Source: Nitratireductor sp.
GTDB taxonomy: Bacteria > Pseudomonadota > Alphaproteobacteria > Rhizobiales > Rhizobiaceae
Assembly (NCBI GenBank): GCA_020441735.1
Contig: JAGRLQ010000077.1
Location: 5,483-13,173 of the forward strand
DNA: 7,691 bases
Direction of reading: 5' to 3'
In this document: piece after piece, positions 1-6,382 of the stretch
Layout: every line of letters starts with the position of its first letter
How positions within the stretch are numbered: position 1 is the first letter of the stretch
Translations under genes and position numbers: made by a program
The notes under the pieces: model-generated
Told to the model about the DNA's origin: nothing
Database searches by the model: none
The model's input: only the letters and a program-made list of their open reading frames with translations

Positions 1-129
1 CCGCTCGGATGGACCCCCTGCAACATGTTCGGAAAGATCACCGAAGGTCTCGATGCTTTTGCCAGTGCCTGCAGCAACACCCGGGTAGAAGGCATCAAGA
101 CCGTAGAAATTGGCCGCGTGAACCCCTAA
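1..129 (+). CDS. C-terminal fragment of an unidentified protein, possibly cyclophilin-like (DUF3830-type)
   Basis: Frame 1 is open from the window edge to a TAA at 127-129 and encodes 42 residues ending in VEIGRVNP; the start lies outside the window. The visible part has the pattern NMFGKITEGLDAFASAC, which recalls the end of small cyclophilin-like domains (a 'FGxxxEGLxxF' stretch followed by a final beta strand), and DUF3830 is my tentative guess from memory of that family. Too little is present to name a function. The stop is only 40 bases before the start of the solute-binding protein gene and no terminator is seen between them, so this gene is probably the upstream member of the transport operon and may act on the imported compound. 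Codon use and frame are clearly coding; the family assignment is weak. Confidence 0.6.
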   Translation, partial: PLGWTPCNMFGKITEGLDAFASACSNTRVEGIKTVEIGRVNP

Positions 130-153
130 TCGAGACCGGCCTTTAACCCCAGA

Positions 154-159
154 AAGGGA
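154..159 (+). promoter_or_regulatory. Ribosome binding site of the solute-binding protein gene
   Basis: The purine run AAGGGA lies ten bases before the ATG at 170 and supports that start. No promoter-like pair is evident in the 40 bases after the upstream stop codon, which fits read-through from the preceding gene. Confidence 0.55.
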
Positions 160-169
160 CGTCAGCACC

Positions 170-1210
170 ATGAACAAACTGAAATCCATCAGCAGTGCCG
201 CAATCGCGCTTGCCGCACTTGCCTTTGCCCACAGCGCACTCGCCCAGGAAACGCTGGTCATCAACTCCTTCGGCGGCTCCTATGAGGAGACCTATCGCAA
301 GCTGGTCATCACGCCATTCGAAGAGATGTACAACGTCAAGGTCGAGGTCGTGACCGCCTATTCCGCCGATGCGCTGGCCCAGTTGCGGGCGCAGAAGGAC
401 AATCCGCAGTTTGACGTGGTGCACTTCTCCGGCGGGCTGGAACATGCGGCCGCAGCCGAAGACCTGCTTGACGCCATCAAGCCGGAAGAACTTTCCAACT
501 ACGACCAGATGTACGGCTTTGCCGTTGCAGGCATCGGCGAAGGCATCGGGCCGACCTATTCCACGGCTGTCATCGGTCTTCTCTACAATACCGATGAAGC
601 CAAACCTGCTCCGACCTCTTGGAAGGATCTCGGCAATGAGGCCTATGCCAACCACGTTCTCATTACCGATGCAGCGAGCAACACCTATGGCCTGCTCGGC
701 TTCCTGATGATGAACCAGGTTGCCGGTGGATCACTTGACGACATCGAGCCGGGTCTCGAATTCGTCAAGGGTCTGCTGCCGACTTCGACCGTGGTTTCCA
801 AGTCACCGGAAATCCAGCAGAACTTTGCCCAGGGCAATGCCTGGGTTGCGCCTTACGCGCAGGACTATGCCCATACGCTGACCAAGGCCGGTCTGCCGGT
901 GAAGTTCGTTCAGCCGGAAGAGGGTGGCGTCCTTGCCCCCATCACCGTCAACCTCGTCAAGGGTTCGAAAAAGCGGGATCTGGCACTGAAGTTCATCGAC
1001 TTCTCGATCCGCGCGGAAGCCTCCCAGGGCTGGGCGGAAGCGCTGCGCTACACGCCGACCAACAAGACGGTGGAACTGTCCGGCGATGTTGCCAGTGAAG
1101 TCGTCTATGGCGAGGAAGCGGTTGCCAAGCTCGTTACCTTCGATGCCAACAAGATTGCGGCAAACCGAGCCGGATGGAACGAGGCCTGGGCCCGCGCCAT
1201 CGCTAAGTAA
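170..1210 (+). CDS. ABC transporter periplasmic solute-binding protein, spermidine/putrescine (PotD/PotF-like) class
   Basis: This 346-residue protein would capture a small solute in the periplasm and deliver it to the permease pair encoded downstream. Residues 1-25 form a Sec signal peptide: basic MNKLK, a hydrophobic core of Ala/Leu/Ile, and an A-x-A cleavage site at ALA-QE (residues 23-25). The mature protein starts with a beta strand and the SFGGSY motif (33-38), has a PTSWKDL segment (148-154) and ends with the WNEAWARAI helix (336-344), all typical of the SBP_bac_8 / polyamine-type binding proteins. The length is normal for that family. The start is set by the signal peptide and a Shine-Dalgarno sequence. 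The SFGGSY opening replaces the Trp-containing opening I remember for classical PotD/PotF, so the ligand may not be a polyamine; other candidates are opines, amino-acid derivatives or other cationic compounds. Transporter role is secure, substrate is not. Confidence 0.93.
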   Translation: MNKLKSISSAAIALAALAFAHSALAQETLVINSFGGSYEETYRKLVITPFEEMYNVKVEVVTAYSADALAQLRAQKDNPQFDVVHFSGGLEHAAAAEDLLDAIKPEELSNYDQMYGFAVAGIGEGIGPTYSTAVIGLLYNTDEAKPAPTSWKDLGNEAYANHVLITDAASNTYGLLGFLMMNQVAGGSLDDIEPGLEFVKGLLPTSTVVSKSPEIQQNFAQGNAWVAPYAQDYAHTLTKAGLPVKFVQPEEGGVLAPITVNLVKGSKKRDLALKFIDFSIRAEASQGWAEALRYTPTNKTVELSGDVASEVVYGEEAVAKLVTFDANKIAANRAGWNEAWARAIAK

Positions 1211-1222
1211 ACAAGCAGCAAG

Positions 1223-1248
1223 GAGGGGAGCCGGTTCCGGCTCTCCTC
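1223..1248 (+). terminator. Stem-loop between binding protein and permease genes (attenuator or mRNA 3'-end stabiliser)
   Basis: Bases 1223-1234 pair with 1237-1248 in a 12-base-pair GC-rich stem with one G-U pair; in practice the closing pair would open to give a GTTC tetraloop. It begins 13 bases after the stop codon. It is followed by ATTTCG only, so it is a weak intrinsic terminator at best. Known binding-protein operons (for example malE-malF) use such a structure to protect the binding-protein mRNA and lower expression of downstream membrane components; that role here is inference from position. Confidence 0.6.
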
Positions 1249-1365
1249 ATTTCGCTCCAAAAGGGCTAGTGTCCCGACCCGAGTGTTTTCTGTAGAAAGG
1301 CCAGCGTGGGGCACCGCGAAGATGCCACCGATACGGCCCTGCAAGTTTAACAGAACCGACCGATC

Positions 1366-2220
1366 ATGAGTGAGCCATCCCGTCGCGGCAGCCGCGAACC
1401 GGCATTCCTGTTGGGGCCGGGTCTGTTTTTCCTGCTGATCGCCTTTTTCTTCCCGACCCTGCAACTTCTGGCGCAGAGTTTTCTGACTGCTGGTGCCGAG
1501 GCAGGGCGGCTGACATTGGAACATTATGCCAAGGCGTTTTCCGATGATTTCTACGCCGGCATCGCCTTCAGGACGTTCAAGCTGTCGATCATCATCACGG
1601 CCATCTGCCTGCTGATCGGGTTCCCGCTTGCCGTCATTATGAGCCGCGCCGGCACGAACGTGCGCACGCTGCTGATCCTGGTCATCGTGCTGCCGCTGAT
1701 GACCTCCGTGGTGATCCGCACCTTCGGCTGGCTGGTAATCCTCGGTCCGGGTGGCGTGCTGAGCTGGGTGCTCAAGACGCTTGGCCTGATTGATCGGAAC
1801 ATTTCGCTGATGCATACGGAGACCGGTATCGTGATTGCCATGGTGCAGGTGCTGCTGCCCTTTCTCGTGCTGACGACCCTTGGCAGCATCAACCAGATTC
1901 CGAAATCTCTTGAAGAGGCTGCTCGCGTGATGGGGGCAGGTTTCTTCGGCAGCATCCGTCACGTTACCCTGCCGATGTCAGTTCCGGGCCTTGCATCGGG
2001 TTCCGTGCTCGTCTTTGCCCTGTCAATCAGCTCGTTCATCACGCCATCGCTAGTCGGCGGTGTGCGGCTGCCGGTGGTTGCCGGAAGTATCTATCAGCAG
2101 ATGACGGGTTCCTTCGACTGGGGCTTCGGTGCGGCACTCTCCGTTCTCCTGCTGATCGCCACGTTGGTGCTGATCGTTCCCTACATGGTGGCGACCGCGC
2201 GCATGGGAGGCCGCTCATGA
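1366..2220 (+). CDS. ABC transporter permease, PotB/PotH-like
   Basis: This inner-membrane protein of 284 residues would form half of the translocation pore with the next gene product. About six hydrophobic segments are visible, near residues 13-35, 70-92, 101-123, 154-175, 207-229 and 257-279. The cytoplasmic coupling loop EEAARVMGAG...LP (183-203) is the EAA motif that docks on the ATPase. Length and layout match the PotB/PotH class of binding-protein-dependent permeases. The ATG at 1366 is forced, since an in-frame TAA stands at 1348-1350 and no other start lies between; there is no good Shine-Dalgarno sequence before it, so translation may be modest. It follows the binding-protein gene after 155 bases holding a stem-loop, and its stop overlaps the start of the second permease (ATGA), implying translational coupling. 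Confidence 0.93.
   Translation: MSEPSRRGSREPAFLLGPGLFFLLIAFFFPTLQLLAQSFLTAGAEAGRLTLEHYAKAFSDDFYAGIAFRTFKLSIIITAICLLIGFPLAVIMSRAGTNVRTLLILVIVLPLMTSVVIRTFGWLVILGPGGVLSWVLKTLGLIDRNISLMHTETGIVIAMVQVLLPFLVLTTLGSINQIPKSLEEAARVMGAGFFGSIRHVTLPMSVPGLASGSVLVFALSISSFITPSLVGGVRLPVVAGSIYQQMTGSFDWGFGAALSVLLLIATLVLIVPYMVATARMGGRS
2205..2210 (+). promoter_or_regulatory. Strong ribosome binding site of the second permease gene
   Basis: GGGAGG lies six bases before the ATG at 2217, inside the end of the first permease gene. It fixes the start and, with the ATGA overlap, allows both coupled and independent initiation. Confidence 0.65.
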
Positions 2221-3014
2221 CCAGGGCGACACCACGGGGCGTTGTCTGGGTGGCAACGATCTTCATCTTCGCGGTTGCAGCCTACATGCTGGTGCCACTG
2301 CTGATCGTCATCGCCAGTTCGCTGTCGACGAGCGAATTTCTGGTATTCCCACCACCGGGCCTGTCGCTACGCTGGTATGGGGAAATCCTCAACTCCGATG
2401 CCTATCTTTCGGCGGGCTGGACCAGTCTCAAACTGGCGCTGATCACGGTTGTGGTCTCGCTTTCGCTGGGCACGCCGGCGGCGATTGCCTTGTCGCGATT
2501 CCGCTTTGCCGGGCGTTCGTTCATCAGCTCGATCTTCCTGTCACCGCTGCTGCTGCCCTCATTGATCTTTGCCATCGGCCTGCTGATGGTGTTCAGCAGC
2601 TATGGTAACGGACCGTCCTTCACCGGCCTCGTCATCGGTCATACCGTGATCACGCTGCCCTATGTGATCCGCACGGTTTCGGCCAATCTGGCCGATCTCG
2701 ATCCGCATCTTGATGAAGTGGCCCGCATCATGGGCGCGCGCTGGTGGCAGCGTTACCTCCTCGTCATCCTGCCACAATGCAAGACCGGTATGGCGGCAGG
2801 CGGTTTCTTCGTTTTCAACATTTCCTTCGACGATGCGGTGATCGCGCTGTTCATGCGCGCGCCGAACGTGGAAACCCTGCCGATGCGTATCTATTCGACG
2901 CTCGAGTTCAGCCCCAATCCTTCGGTTGCTGCCGTTTCCACGGTAATGATCGGCATGACCATTGTGCTGGTCATGCTGCTCAACCGCATTTTCGGCCTTT
3001 CCAGAATCGTGTGA
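2217..3014 (+). CDS. ABC transporter permease, PotC/PotI-like
   Basis: The second pore subunit is 265 residues long. Hydrophobic segments are near residues 10-34, 70-92, 103-126, 136-155, 190-212 and 237-258. The coupling loop reads DEVARIMGA...ILP (166-186), a variant EAA motif in which the first Ala is Val, common in the PotC-type partner. It lacks long extensions and is of normal family length. Its ATG overlaps the TGA of the first permease by four bases, and its own TGA overlaps a possible GTG start of the ATPase gene, so the three membrane-complex genes are tightly coupled. It should act as a heterodimer with the preceding permease; the transported compound is unknown. Confidence 0.93.
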   Translation: MTRATPRGVVWVATIFIFAVAAYMLVPLLIVIASSLSTSEFLVFPPPGLSLRWYGEILNSDAYLSAGWTSLKLALITVVVSLSLGTPAAIALSRFRFAGRSFISSIFLSPLLLPSLIFAIGLLMVFSSYGNGPSFTGLVIGHTVITLPYVIRTVSANLADLDPHLDEVARIMGARWWQRYLLVILPQCKTGMAAGGFFVFNISFDDAVIALFMRAPNVETLPMRIYSTLEFSPNPSVAAVSTVMIGMTIVLVMLLNRIFGLSRIV

Positions 3015-3037
3015 GAACCCAATTGGCAAACAGAAAT

Positions 3038-4093
3038 ATGGAACAACTCGTCGTCAAATCAGTGGTCAAGCGCTTCGGGGAGCACACCGTTCTCCAGTCG
3101 TTCGACCTGACCGTCGCCAAGGGTCAGTTCGTTGCGCTGCTTGGGCCAAGTGGTTGCGGCAAGAGCACGCTGCTGAGGATCGTGGCCGGGCTTGAAACGC
3201 CCGATGGCGGGGAGGTTTCCATCGCCGGGCGCGACGTCACTGCGCTTGCACCGGAAGACCGCAACATCGCGCTGATGTTCCAGAGCTATGCGCTGCTGCC
3301 GCACATGACGGTGCTGGAAAATGTCCGGTTTCCCCTGCGCATGCGCAGCAGTCTGAGCCGCGCCGAACAGGAAAAGCGATCGATGGAGGCGCTGGCGCTG
3401 GTCAAGCTCGATCCGTTCAGTTCACGCTATCCGCGCCAGTTGTCCGGCGGCCAGCAGCAGCGTGTGGCGCTGGCCCGTTCGATCGTCGCCGAACCCGATC
3501 TGCTGTTGCTCGACGAGCCGCTTTCCAATCTCGATGCAAGGCTGCGCGAGGACATGCAGATCGAATTGAAGCGGTTGCATGAGGAACTCGGCCTGACGAC
3601 GATCTTCGTCACCCACGATCAGGACGAAGCGCTGGGGCTCGCCGATACGGTGATCCTGATGCATGGCGGACGCATTGAGCAGCAGGGGACGCCTGAGGAA
3701 ATCTACCGCAGGCCGCGTACCGAATTTGCTGCCGGTTTTCTTGGTGGCAGCAACATTCTCGATCTGGAAGTCTTCATTGAAAAGCGCAAACCGATGGCGC
3801 GGTTTCCCACCGGTGAGACCGTGCGGCTCGCTGACGGTGACGGGCTCACGTCCGGGCGGCGCAAGTTCATGCTGCGCAAGGAAGCGATCAGCTTTGATCC
3901 CGATCGCACCATGGCCTCGATCGATGGCAGCGTCGAAACGCTGAATTATCTTGGCAGCCAGACCCGCTCGCTGGTATCAGCAGGCGGCATGCAATTGGTG
4001 GCGATGACCGATCCGGCGAGTGCCCGTCCGCAGAAGGCGAAGGTGAAAATCGGCTGGTTGCCGGGCGATCTCATTCCGCTCAGTCCGCAGTAG
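3038..4093 (+). CDS. ABC transporter ATP-binding protein, PotA-like
   Basis: This 351-residue cytoplasmic ATPase would power the importer. Motifs in order: Walker A GPSGCGKST (36-44), Q-loop glutamine 82 in MFQSYALLPH, signature LSGGQQQR (135-142), Walker B LLLLDEP (155-161), D-loop SNLDA (163-167) and H-loop His193 in VTHDQDEA. All catalytic residues are intact. Residues from about 235 to 351 form the C-terminal beta-rich extension (TOBE-type regulatory region) of PotA/MalK/UgpC-like ATPases, which identifies an import ATPase. The start is uncertain. I chose ATG 3038 because the conserved core begins a few residues later, but an in-frame GTG at 3011 overlaps the permease stop (GTGA) and a TTG lies at 3023; none has a strong Shine-Dalgarno sequence. 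Earlier in-frame starts lie inside the permease gene and are not credible. The last 14 bases overlap the convergent hydrolase gene. Confidence 0.94.
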   Translation: MEQLVVKSVVKRFGEHTVLQSFDLTVAKGQFVALLGPSGCGKSTLLRIVAGLETPDGGEVSIAGRDVTALAPEDRNIALMFQSYALLPHMTVLENVRFPLRMRSSLSRAEQEKRSMEALALVKLDPFSSRYPRQLSGGQQQRVALARSIVAEPDLLLLDEPLSNLDARLREDMQIELKRLHEELGLTTIFVTHDQDEALGLADTVILMHGGRIEQQGTPEEIYRRPRTEFAAGFLGGSNILDLEVFIEKRKPMARFPTGETVRLADGDGLTSGRRKFMLRKEAISFDPDRTMASIDGSVETLNYLGSQTRSLVSAGGMQLVAMTDPASARPQKAKVKIGWLPGDLIPLSPQ

Positions 4094-4982
4094 CGTTCGC
4101 CGCGTCCAGATCGATCCGCAGCCCATCGCGACCGAGATGGAACTCACCGTTCCAGTATTGGCGCACGGCACGCTGCCAGTCCTCGGCTGTGTAATCGGGA
4201 TCGTCGGATGGGATCAGGTGGTTGAAGGCGAGCGCCTTGACGTTTGCCTTGGCGGCAATCCCGGCGGCATCTTCGGCAAGGGTATGAGACTGCATCATGT
4301 GGTTCATCAGGCGTTCGGGATCGCTGTTGGAGACCCGCTTCATCAGTGCGTTGAGCGCTTCCTCCAGCATTGCCTCGTGAACGAGAAGATCGGCACCTTG
4401 GGCAAACTCGGCCAAGGGCGGGAAATGGGTCGTATCGCCGGAGAAGACGACATTGTGGCGTGATCCCGAAAAGCGAAGCGCGAAGGTATCGATCAGCGGC
4501 GGGTGAGCGTTGCGGATTGCATCGACCCGGAACCCGTCCTCCGCCAGCACAGTCCCTTCATCGATCGTGCGGATGATCACGAGTTCGCGCAGGTCCGGCC
4601 GGCCCTCATCGTCGATGCGCAGGTCGATGTCGGCTTTCATCGAGGCGAGAAAACCCTGCCAATAAGTATCGAGCCCAGCAGGGCCATAAACTGTAACTGT
4701 TGTGCCGAGTCCTGCAGTCCATGCGGTGTGAAGGAGCGGGCCCAGTTCCAGATAGTGATCGGAATGAAGATGGGTGATGAAGATCAGCGACAGATCGGTC
4801 AGCCGCATGCCCTGATCCGTCAGGCCACGGGTAACGCCGAGGCCGCAATCGACAACGATCATTCGGCCATCAAGGCATAACAGGTTCGATGTCGGCATGG
4901 TTGAACCCGGCCTGATGGCGGGGCCGCCCTTGGTGCCCAGCAGGGCAACCCAGTTTTCAGCAGATGATGATGTTGCGGCCAA
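4080..4982 (-). CDS. Metallo-beta-lactamase-fold hydrolase, RNase Z / arylsulfatase-like branch
   Basis: This 300-residue cytoplasmic protein has no signal peptide. Metal-site motifs are complete: HLHSDH (71-76), His160 in NAHPP, Asp183 in FSGDTTHF, the HEAML segment (202-206), His233 in QSHTLAEDA and His255 in FNHLIP. This order and spacing match the RNase Z-like and AtsA-like hydrolases that bind two zinc ions; the HEA element and the SHT histidine are the distinguishing signs. The substrate could be a phosphodiester, sulfate ester or lactone. A true tRNA 3'-processing enzyme is less likely given the accessory context, but cannot be excluded. The only usable start is TTG 4982: an in-frame stop lies at 4989-4991, and a GGAG sits nine bases upstream. 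The gene is convergent with the transporter operon and follows the small transporter gene on the same strand after 81 bases. A role in processing the imported compound is speculation. Confidence 0.88.
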   Translation of the reverse strand: MAATSSSAENWVALLGTKGGPAIRPGSTMPTSNLLCLDGRMIVVDCGLGVTRGLTDQGMRLTDLSLIFITHLHSDHYLELGPLLHTAWTAGLGTTVTVYGPAGLDTYWQGFLASMKADIDLRIDDEGRPDLRELVIIRTIDEGTVLAEDGFRVDAIRNAHPPLIDTFALRFSGSRHNVVFSGDTTHFPPLAEFAQGADLLVHEAMLEEALNALMKRVSNSDPERLMNHMMQSHTLAEDAAGIAAKANVKALAFNHLIPSDDPDYTAEDWQRAVRQYWNGEFHLGRDGLRIDLDAANATAD

Positions 4983-4991
4983 TGATGGTCA

Positions 4992-4995
4992 CTCC
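4992..4995 (-). promoter_or_regulatory. Ribosome binding site deciding the TTG start of the hydrolase
   Basis: On the reverse strand GGAG lies nine bases before the TTG at 4982. It also lies within a two-codon ATG-GAG-TGA reading frame (4997 to 4989), so the apparent nearby ATG cannot be the gene start. Confidence 0.55.
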
Positions 4996-5028
4996 ATTAG
5001 TAAATGCGATACGAACCGGTAGCAGGAT

Positions 5029-5064
5029 GCTTGTTTCTCAAGCAAGCGCGGGCGGCAAGCGCTT
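5029..5064 (-). terminator. Two tandem short hairpins after the small transporter gene (weak terminator candidate)
   Basis: Read on the reverse strand, a six-base-pair stem (5059-5064 with 5044-5049, nine-base loop) that begins at the stop codon is followed directly by a five-base-pair stem (5039-5043 with 5029-5033). No T-tract follows, so termination is doubtful and the small transporter and hydrolase genes may be cotranscribed. Confidence 0.25.
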
Positions 5065-5507
5065 TAAAACCGGGAAAGTAGCACACCGCCGGCAACCAGG
5101 AACACCGCCATCACGCGCTGCCAGCTGATCGGGCTTGCACTGAGGCCGATGGCGCCTGCTGCATCAAGTATCAGAGCCGCGGTCAACTGGCCGGCAATCA
5201 GGGCCGCAACCAGACTCAGAGCGCCGATCTTGTGGACATTGCTGAGCGCTGCCCAGACATAGAAGGCGCCGAGCAGTCCGCCCGTCCACATCCACCAGGG
5301 AACAGCGCGAAGCGATGCGGGTGAAGGCAGCTCCTGCCTTGAGAACAGGATGATCGCCAGCGCCAGCGTTCCCACCAGGAAGGAAATTGTGGCTGCAAAA
5401 ATGCCATTGCCGCTTGTCTGTGCCAGAAGTCCGTTGATCGGTGTCTGGATGGCGACCGCCATGCCGGCAAGAAAGACGAGAATGAGGGCTGGCAGGTTCT
5501 GTAACAT
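5064..5507 (-). CDS. Small DMT-superfamily membrane transporter, YdcZ/DUF606 type
   Basis: This inner-membrane protein has 147 residues, the usual size of the single-domain YdcZ/DUF606 family, whose members are half the size of EamA-type transporters and probably work as dimers. About five hydrophobic helices are visible near residues 4-22, 36-56, 69-90, 95-116 and 129-145. Family signs are PWWMWTGGLLGAFYV (70-84) and the GALSLVAALIAGQLTAALILD segment (95-115, here including IAGQ), followed by a conserved small-residue turn GAIG. The reading frame stays open upstream to 5702, but ATG 5507 is preferred since GGAGAAG precedes it at a good distance and the first helix starts immediately. The transported substrate is unknown. 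It is transcribed divergently from the coiled-coil/cyclase unit and precedes the hydrolase gene on the same strand. Confidence 0.87.
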   Translation of the reverse strand: MLQNLPALILVFLAGMAVAIQTPINGLLAQTSGNGIFAATISFLVGTLALAIILFSRQELPSPASLRAVPWWMWTGGLLGAFYVWAALSNVHKIGALSLVAALIAGQLTAALILDAAGAIGLSASPISWQRVMAVFLVAGGVLLSRF

Positions 5508-5809
5508 GGCGTTTCTTCTCCGGGGACCGCTAAAACAGCGCTTTGAGGCTTGCAGATCCGGGGTAGCACAGTTCTGCGAGATGGTGGCACGGATTGTGCC
5601 AGCGGTCCGTTTTCGGACAGCTGGGTCAGTCTTTCTTAACCTATATGGTCGATGCTTCGCGGTGAATGCGGCAGAGTTCTGAGGTATGATGCCGTTCCGC
5701 ATTCGCGGCTTTTGGCCCGCATGTTTTCCACAAAATCCAATACAGGCAGCCTTTTGCGCCGGAATGCCGCGCGAAGGGGAATTGTCGCGATTAATTGCCG
5801 GACGAGGAT
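5508..5809. other. Divergent intergenic region of 302 bases
   Basis: No convincing gene lies here on either strand. It must carry control signals for the leftward small transporter gene and the rightward coiled-coil/cyclase pair. A CTATAT hexamer at 5641-5646 resembles a rhizobial sigma-70 -10 element and a TATGAT lies at 5685-5690, but neither has a recognisable -35 element at the right distance, so I do not call a promoter. Two adjacent inverted repeats occur at 5586-5623 and are listed separately. Confidence 0.6.
5586..5623. repeat. Pair of adjacent inverted repeats in the divergent region
   Basis: The first repeat pairs GGCAC (5586-5590) with GTGCC (5596-5600) around a five-base loop. 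The second pairs GTCCG (5605-5609) with CGGAC (5614-5618) around TTTT, extended after one mismatch by CAGC (5600-5603) with GCTG (5620-5623). Both arms are perfect over the core. They could be an operator, a structured 5' leader of the leftward transcript, or a weak rightward terminator because TCTTTCTT follows at 5630-5637. Confidence 0.4.
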
Positions 5810-6382
5810 ATGGTCAAGAAAAACACGCCCGAAGACGGTGCGCCGAAGCCGAAAACCAAACTGCTGATGATGGTATCGCTGGCATCTATGGCCGGTGCTT
5901 ATCTGGCAGCACTGTATTTGACCCTGGCGACCTTCCACATCTCCCCGCTTGGCCTCCACTTTGATATTCACAGTGGCGGTCTGATCGCTACGGGGCTGCT
6001 GATGGTGTTTTCGCTGTTTGCCATATTGGGTCTTCTGAAGGCAGGCGCTGTTCGCGACGGGGTGCAATCGGCACGCATCGAGGCGCTGAAGGGCGAGATC
6101 GAGGCCATGCTGAAGGAAAACAATGCGAAGTTTTCGGCATCCGTGAGCGAGATCGAGCAGAAGATCGACCAGTTTCTCGGCGAGAACTATGCCCGACTGG
6201 AGAAGGAAAACCAAAAGATGCGCAGCGAGCTTGATGAGGTGCAAAAGTCCGGCCTGGAAGATGTCAGTGCCGAGATCGCCACGCTGCGGCTTGAGAACAG
6301 CAATCTACAGGAAATGATCACCCAGTGGGCCATCAACTCCGTTGACGGCAAGGTCAAGCAGCCGGCCCTTGAGGTTGCGTGA
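5810..6382 (+). CDS. Unrecognised membrane protein with two transmembrane helices and a C-terminal coiled coil
   Basis: I do not recognise this 190-residue protein. It starts with a basic, Pro-rich tail (residues 1-17, VKKNTPEDGAPKPKTK), followed by two hydrophobic helices near 18-40 and 55-78 separated by a short loop. Residues from about 82 to 172 are charged and helical with heptad-like spacing (KGEIEAMLKENNAKF, EIEQKIDQF, ARLEKENQKMRSELDEV, EIATLRLENSNLQEMI), which predicts a long coiled coil. By the positive-inside rule both termini are probably cytoplasmic. The start is ATG 5810 or the in-frame TTG 5795, which directly follows a stop; the GAGG before the ATG is only two bases away, while AAGGGGA is fourteen bases before the TTG, so the start is unsettled. 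Its stop overlaps the GTG of the diguanylate cyclase gene, suggesting equimolar production and a physical partnership, perhaps as a membrane anchor or scaffold. Confidence 0.8.
   Translation: MVKKNTPEDGAPKPKTKLLMMVSLASMAGAYLAALYLTLATFHISPLGLHFDIHSGGLIATGLLMVFSLFAILGLLKAGAVRDGVQSARIEALKGEIEAMLKENNAKFSASVSEIEQKIDQFLGENYARLEKENQKMRSELDEVQKSGLEDVSAEIATLRLENSNLQEMITQWAINSVDGKVKQPALEVA

Noticed and set aside
1310..1326. Short GGCA/TGCC inverted repeat before the first permease gene
   Set aside because: Only four base pairs with a nine-base loop, expected by chance in GC-rich DNA.
1105..1962. Reverse-strand open frame of 285 codons across the binding-protein and permease genes
   Set aside because: Its protein is rich in His, Gln and Arg, typical of the reverse complement of membrane-protein codons, and it crosses two well-supported genes.
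2744..3037. 98-codon upstream extension of the ATPase frame
   Set aside because: It runs inside the second permease gene, encodes a His/Arg/Cys-rich sequence unlike any ABC protein, and the conserved ATPase begins right after 3038.
4138..4154. Perfect six-base-pair hairpin just beyond the ATPase stop as a terminator of the import operon
   Set aside because: It lies within the hydrolase coding region, the stem is short and no T-tract follows, so it may be chance coding sequence.
5641..5690. CTATAT and TATGAT hexamers as promoters for the coiled-coil/cyclase unit
   Set aside because: No -35 element resembling CTTGAC or TTGACA is found 16-19 bases upstream of either.
5508..5702. N-terminal extension of the small transporter to 5702
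   Set aside because: The added residues are basic and low in hydrophobicity, the family starts directly with a helix, and a strong ribosome binding site precedes ATG 5507.
5652..5964. Short rightward open frames in the divergent region overlapping the coiled-coil gene start
   Set aside because: Their proteins are Arg/Cys/Pro-rich, overlap the better-supported coiled-coil gene in another frame and lack convincing ribosome binding sites.
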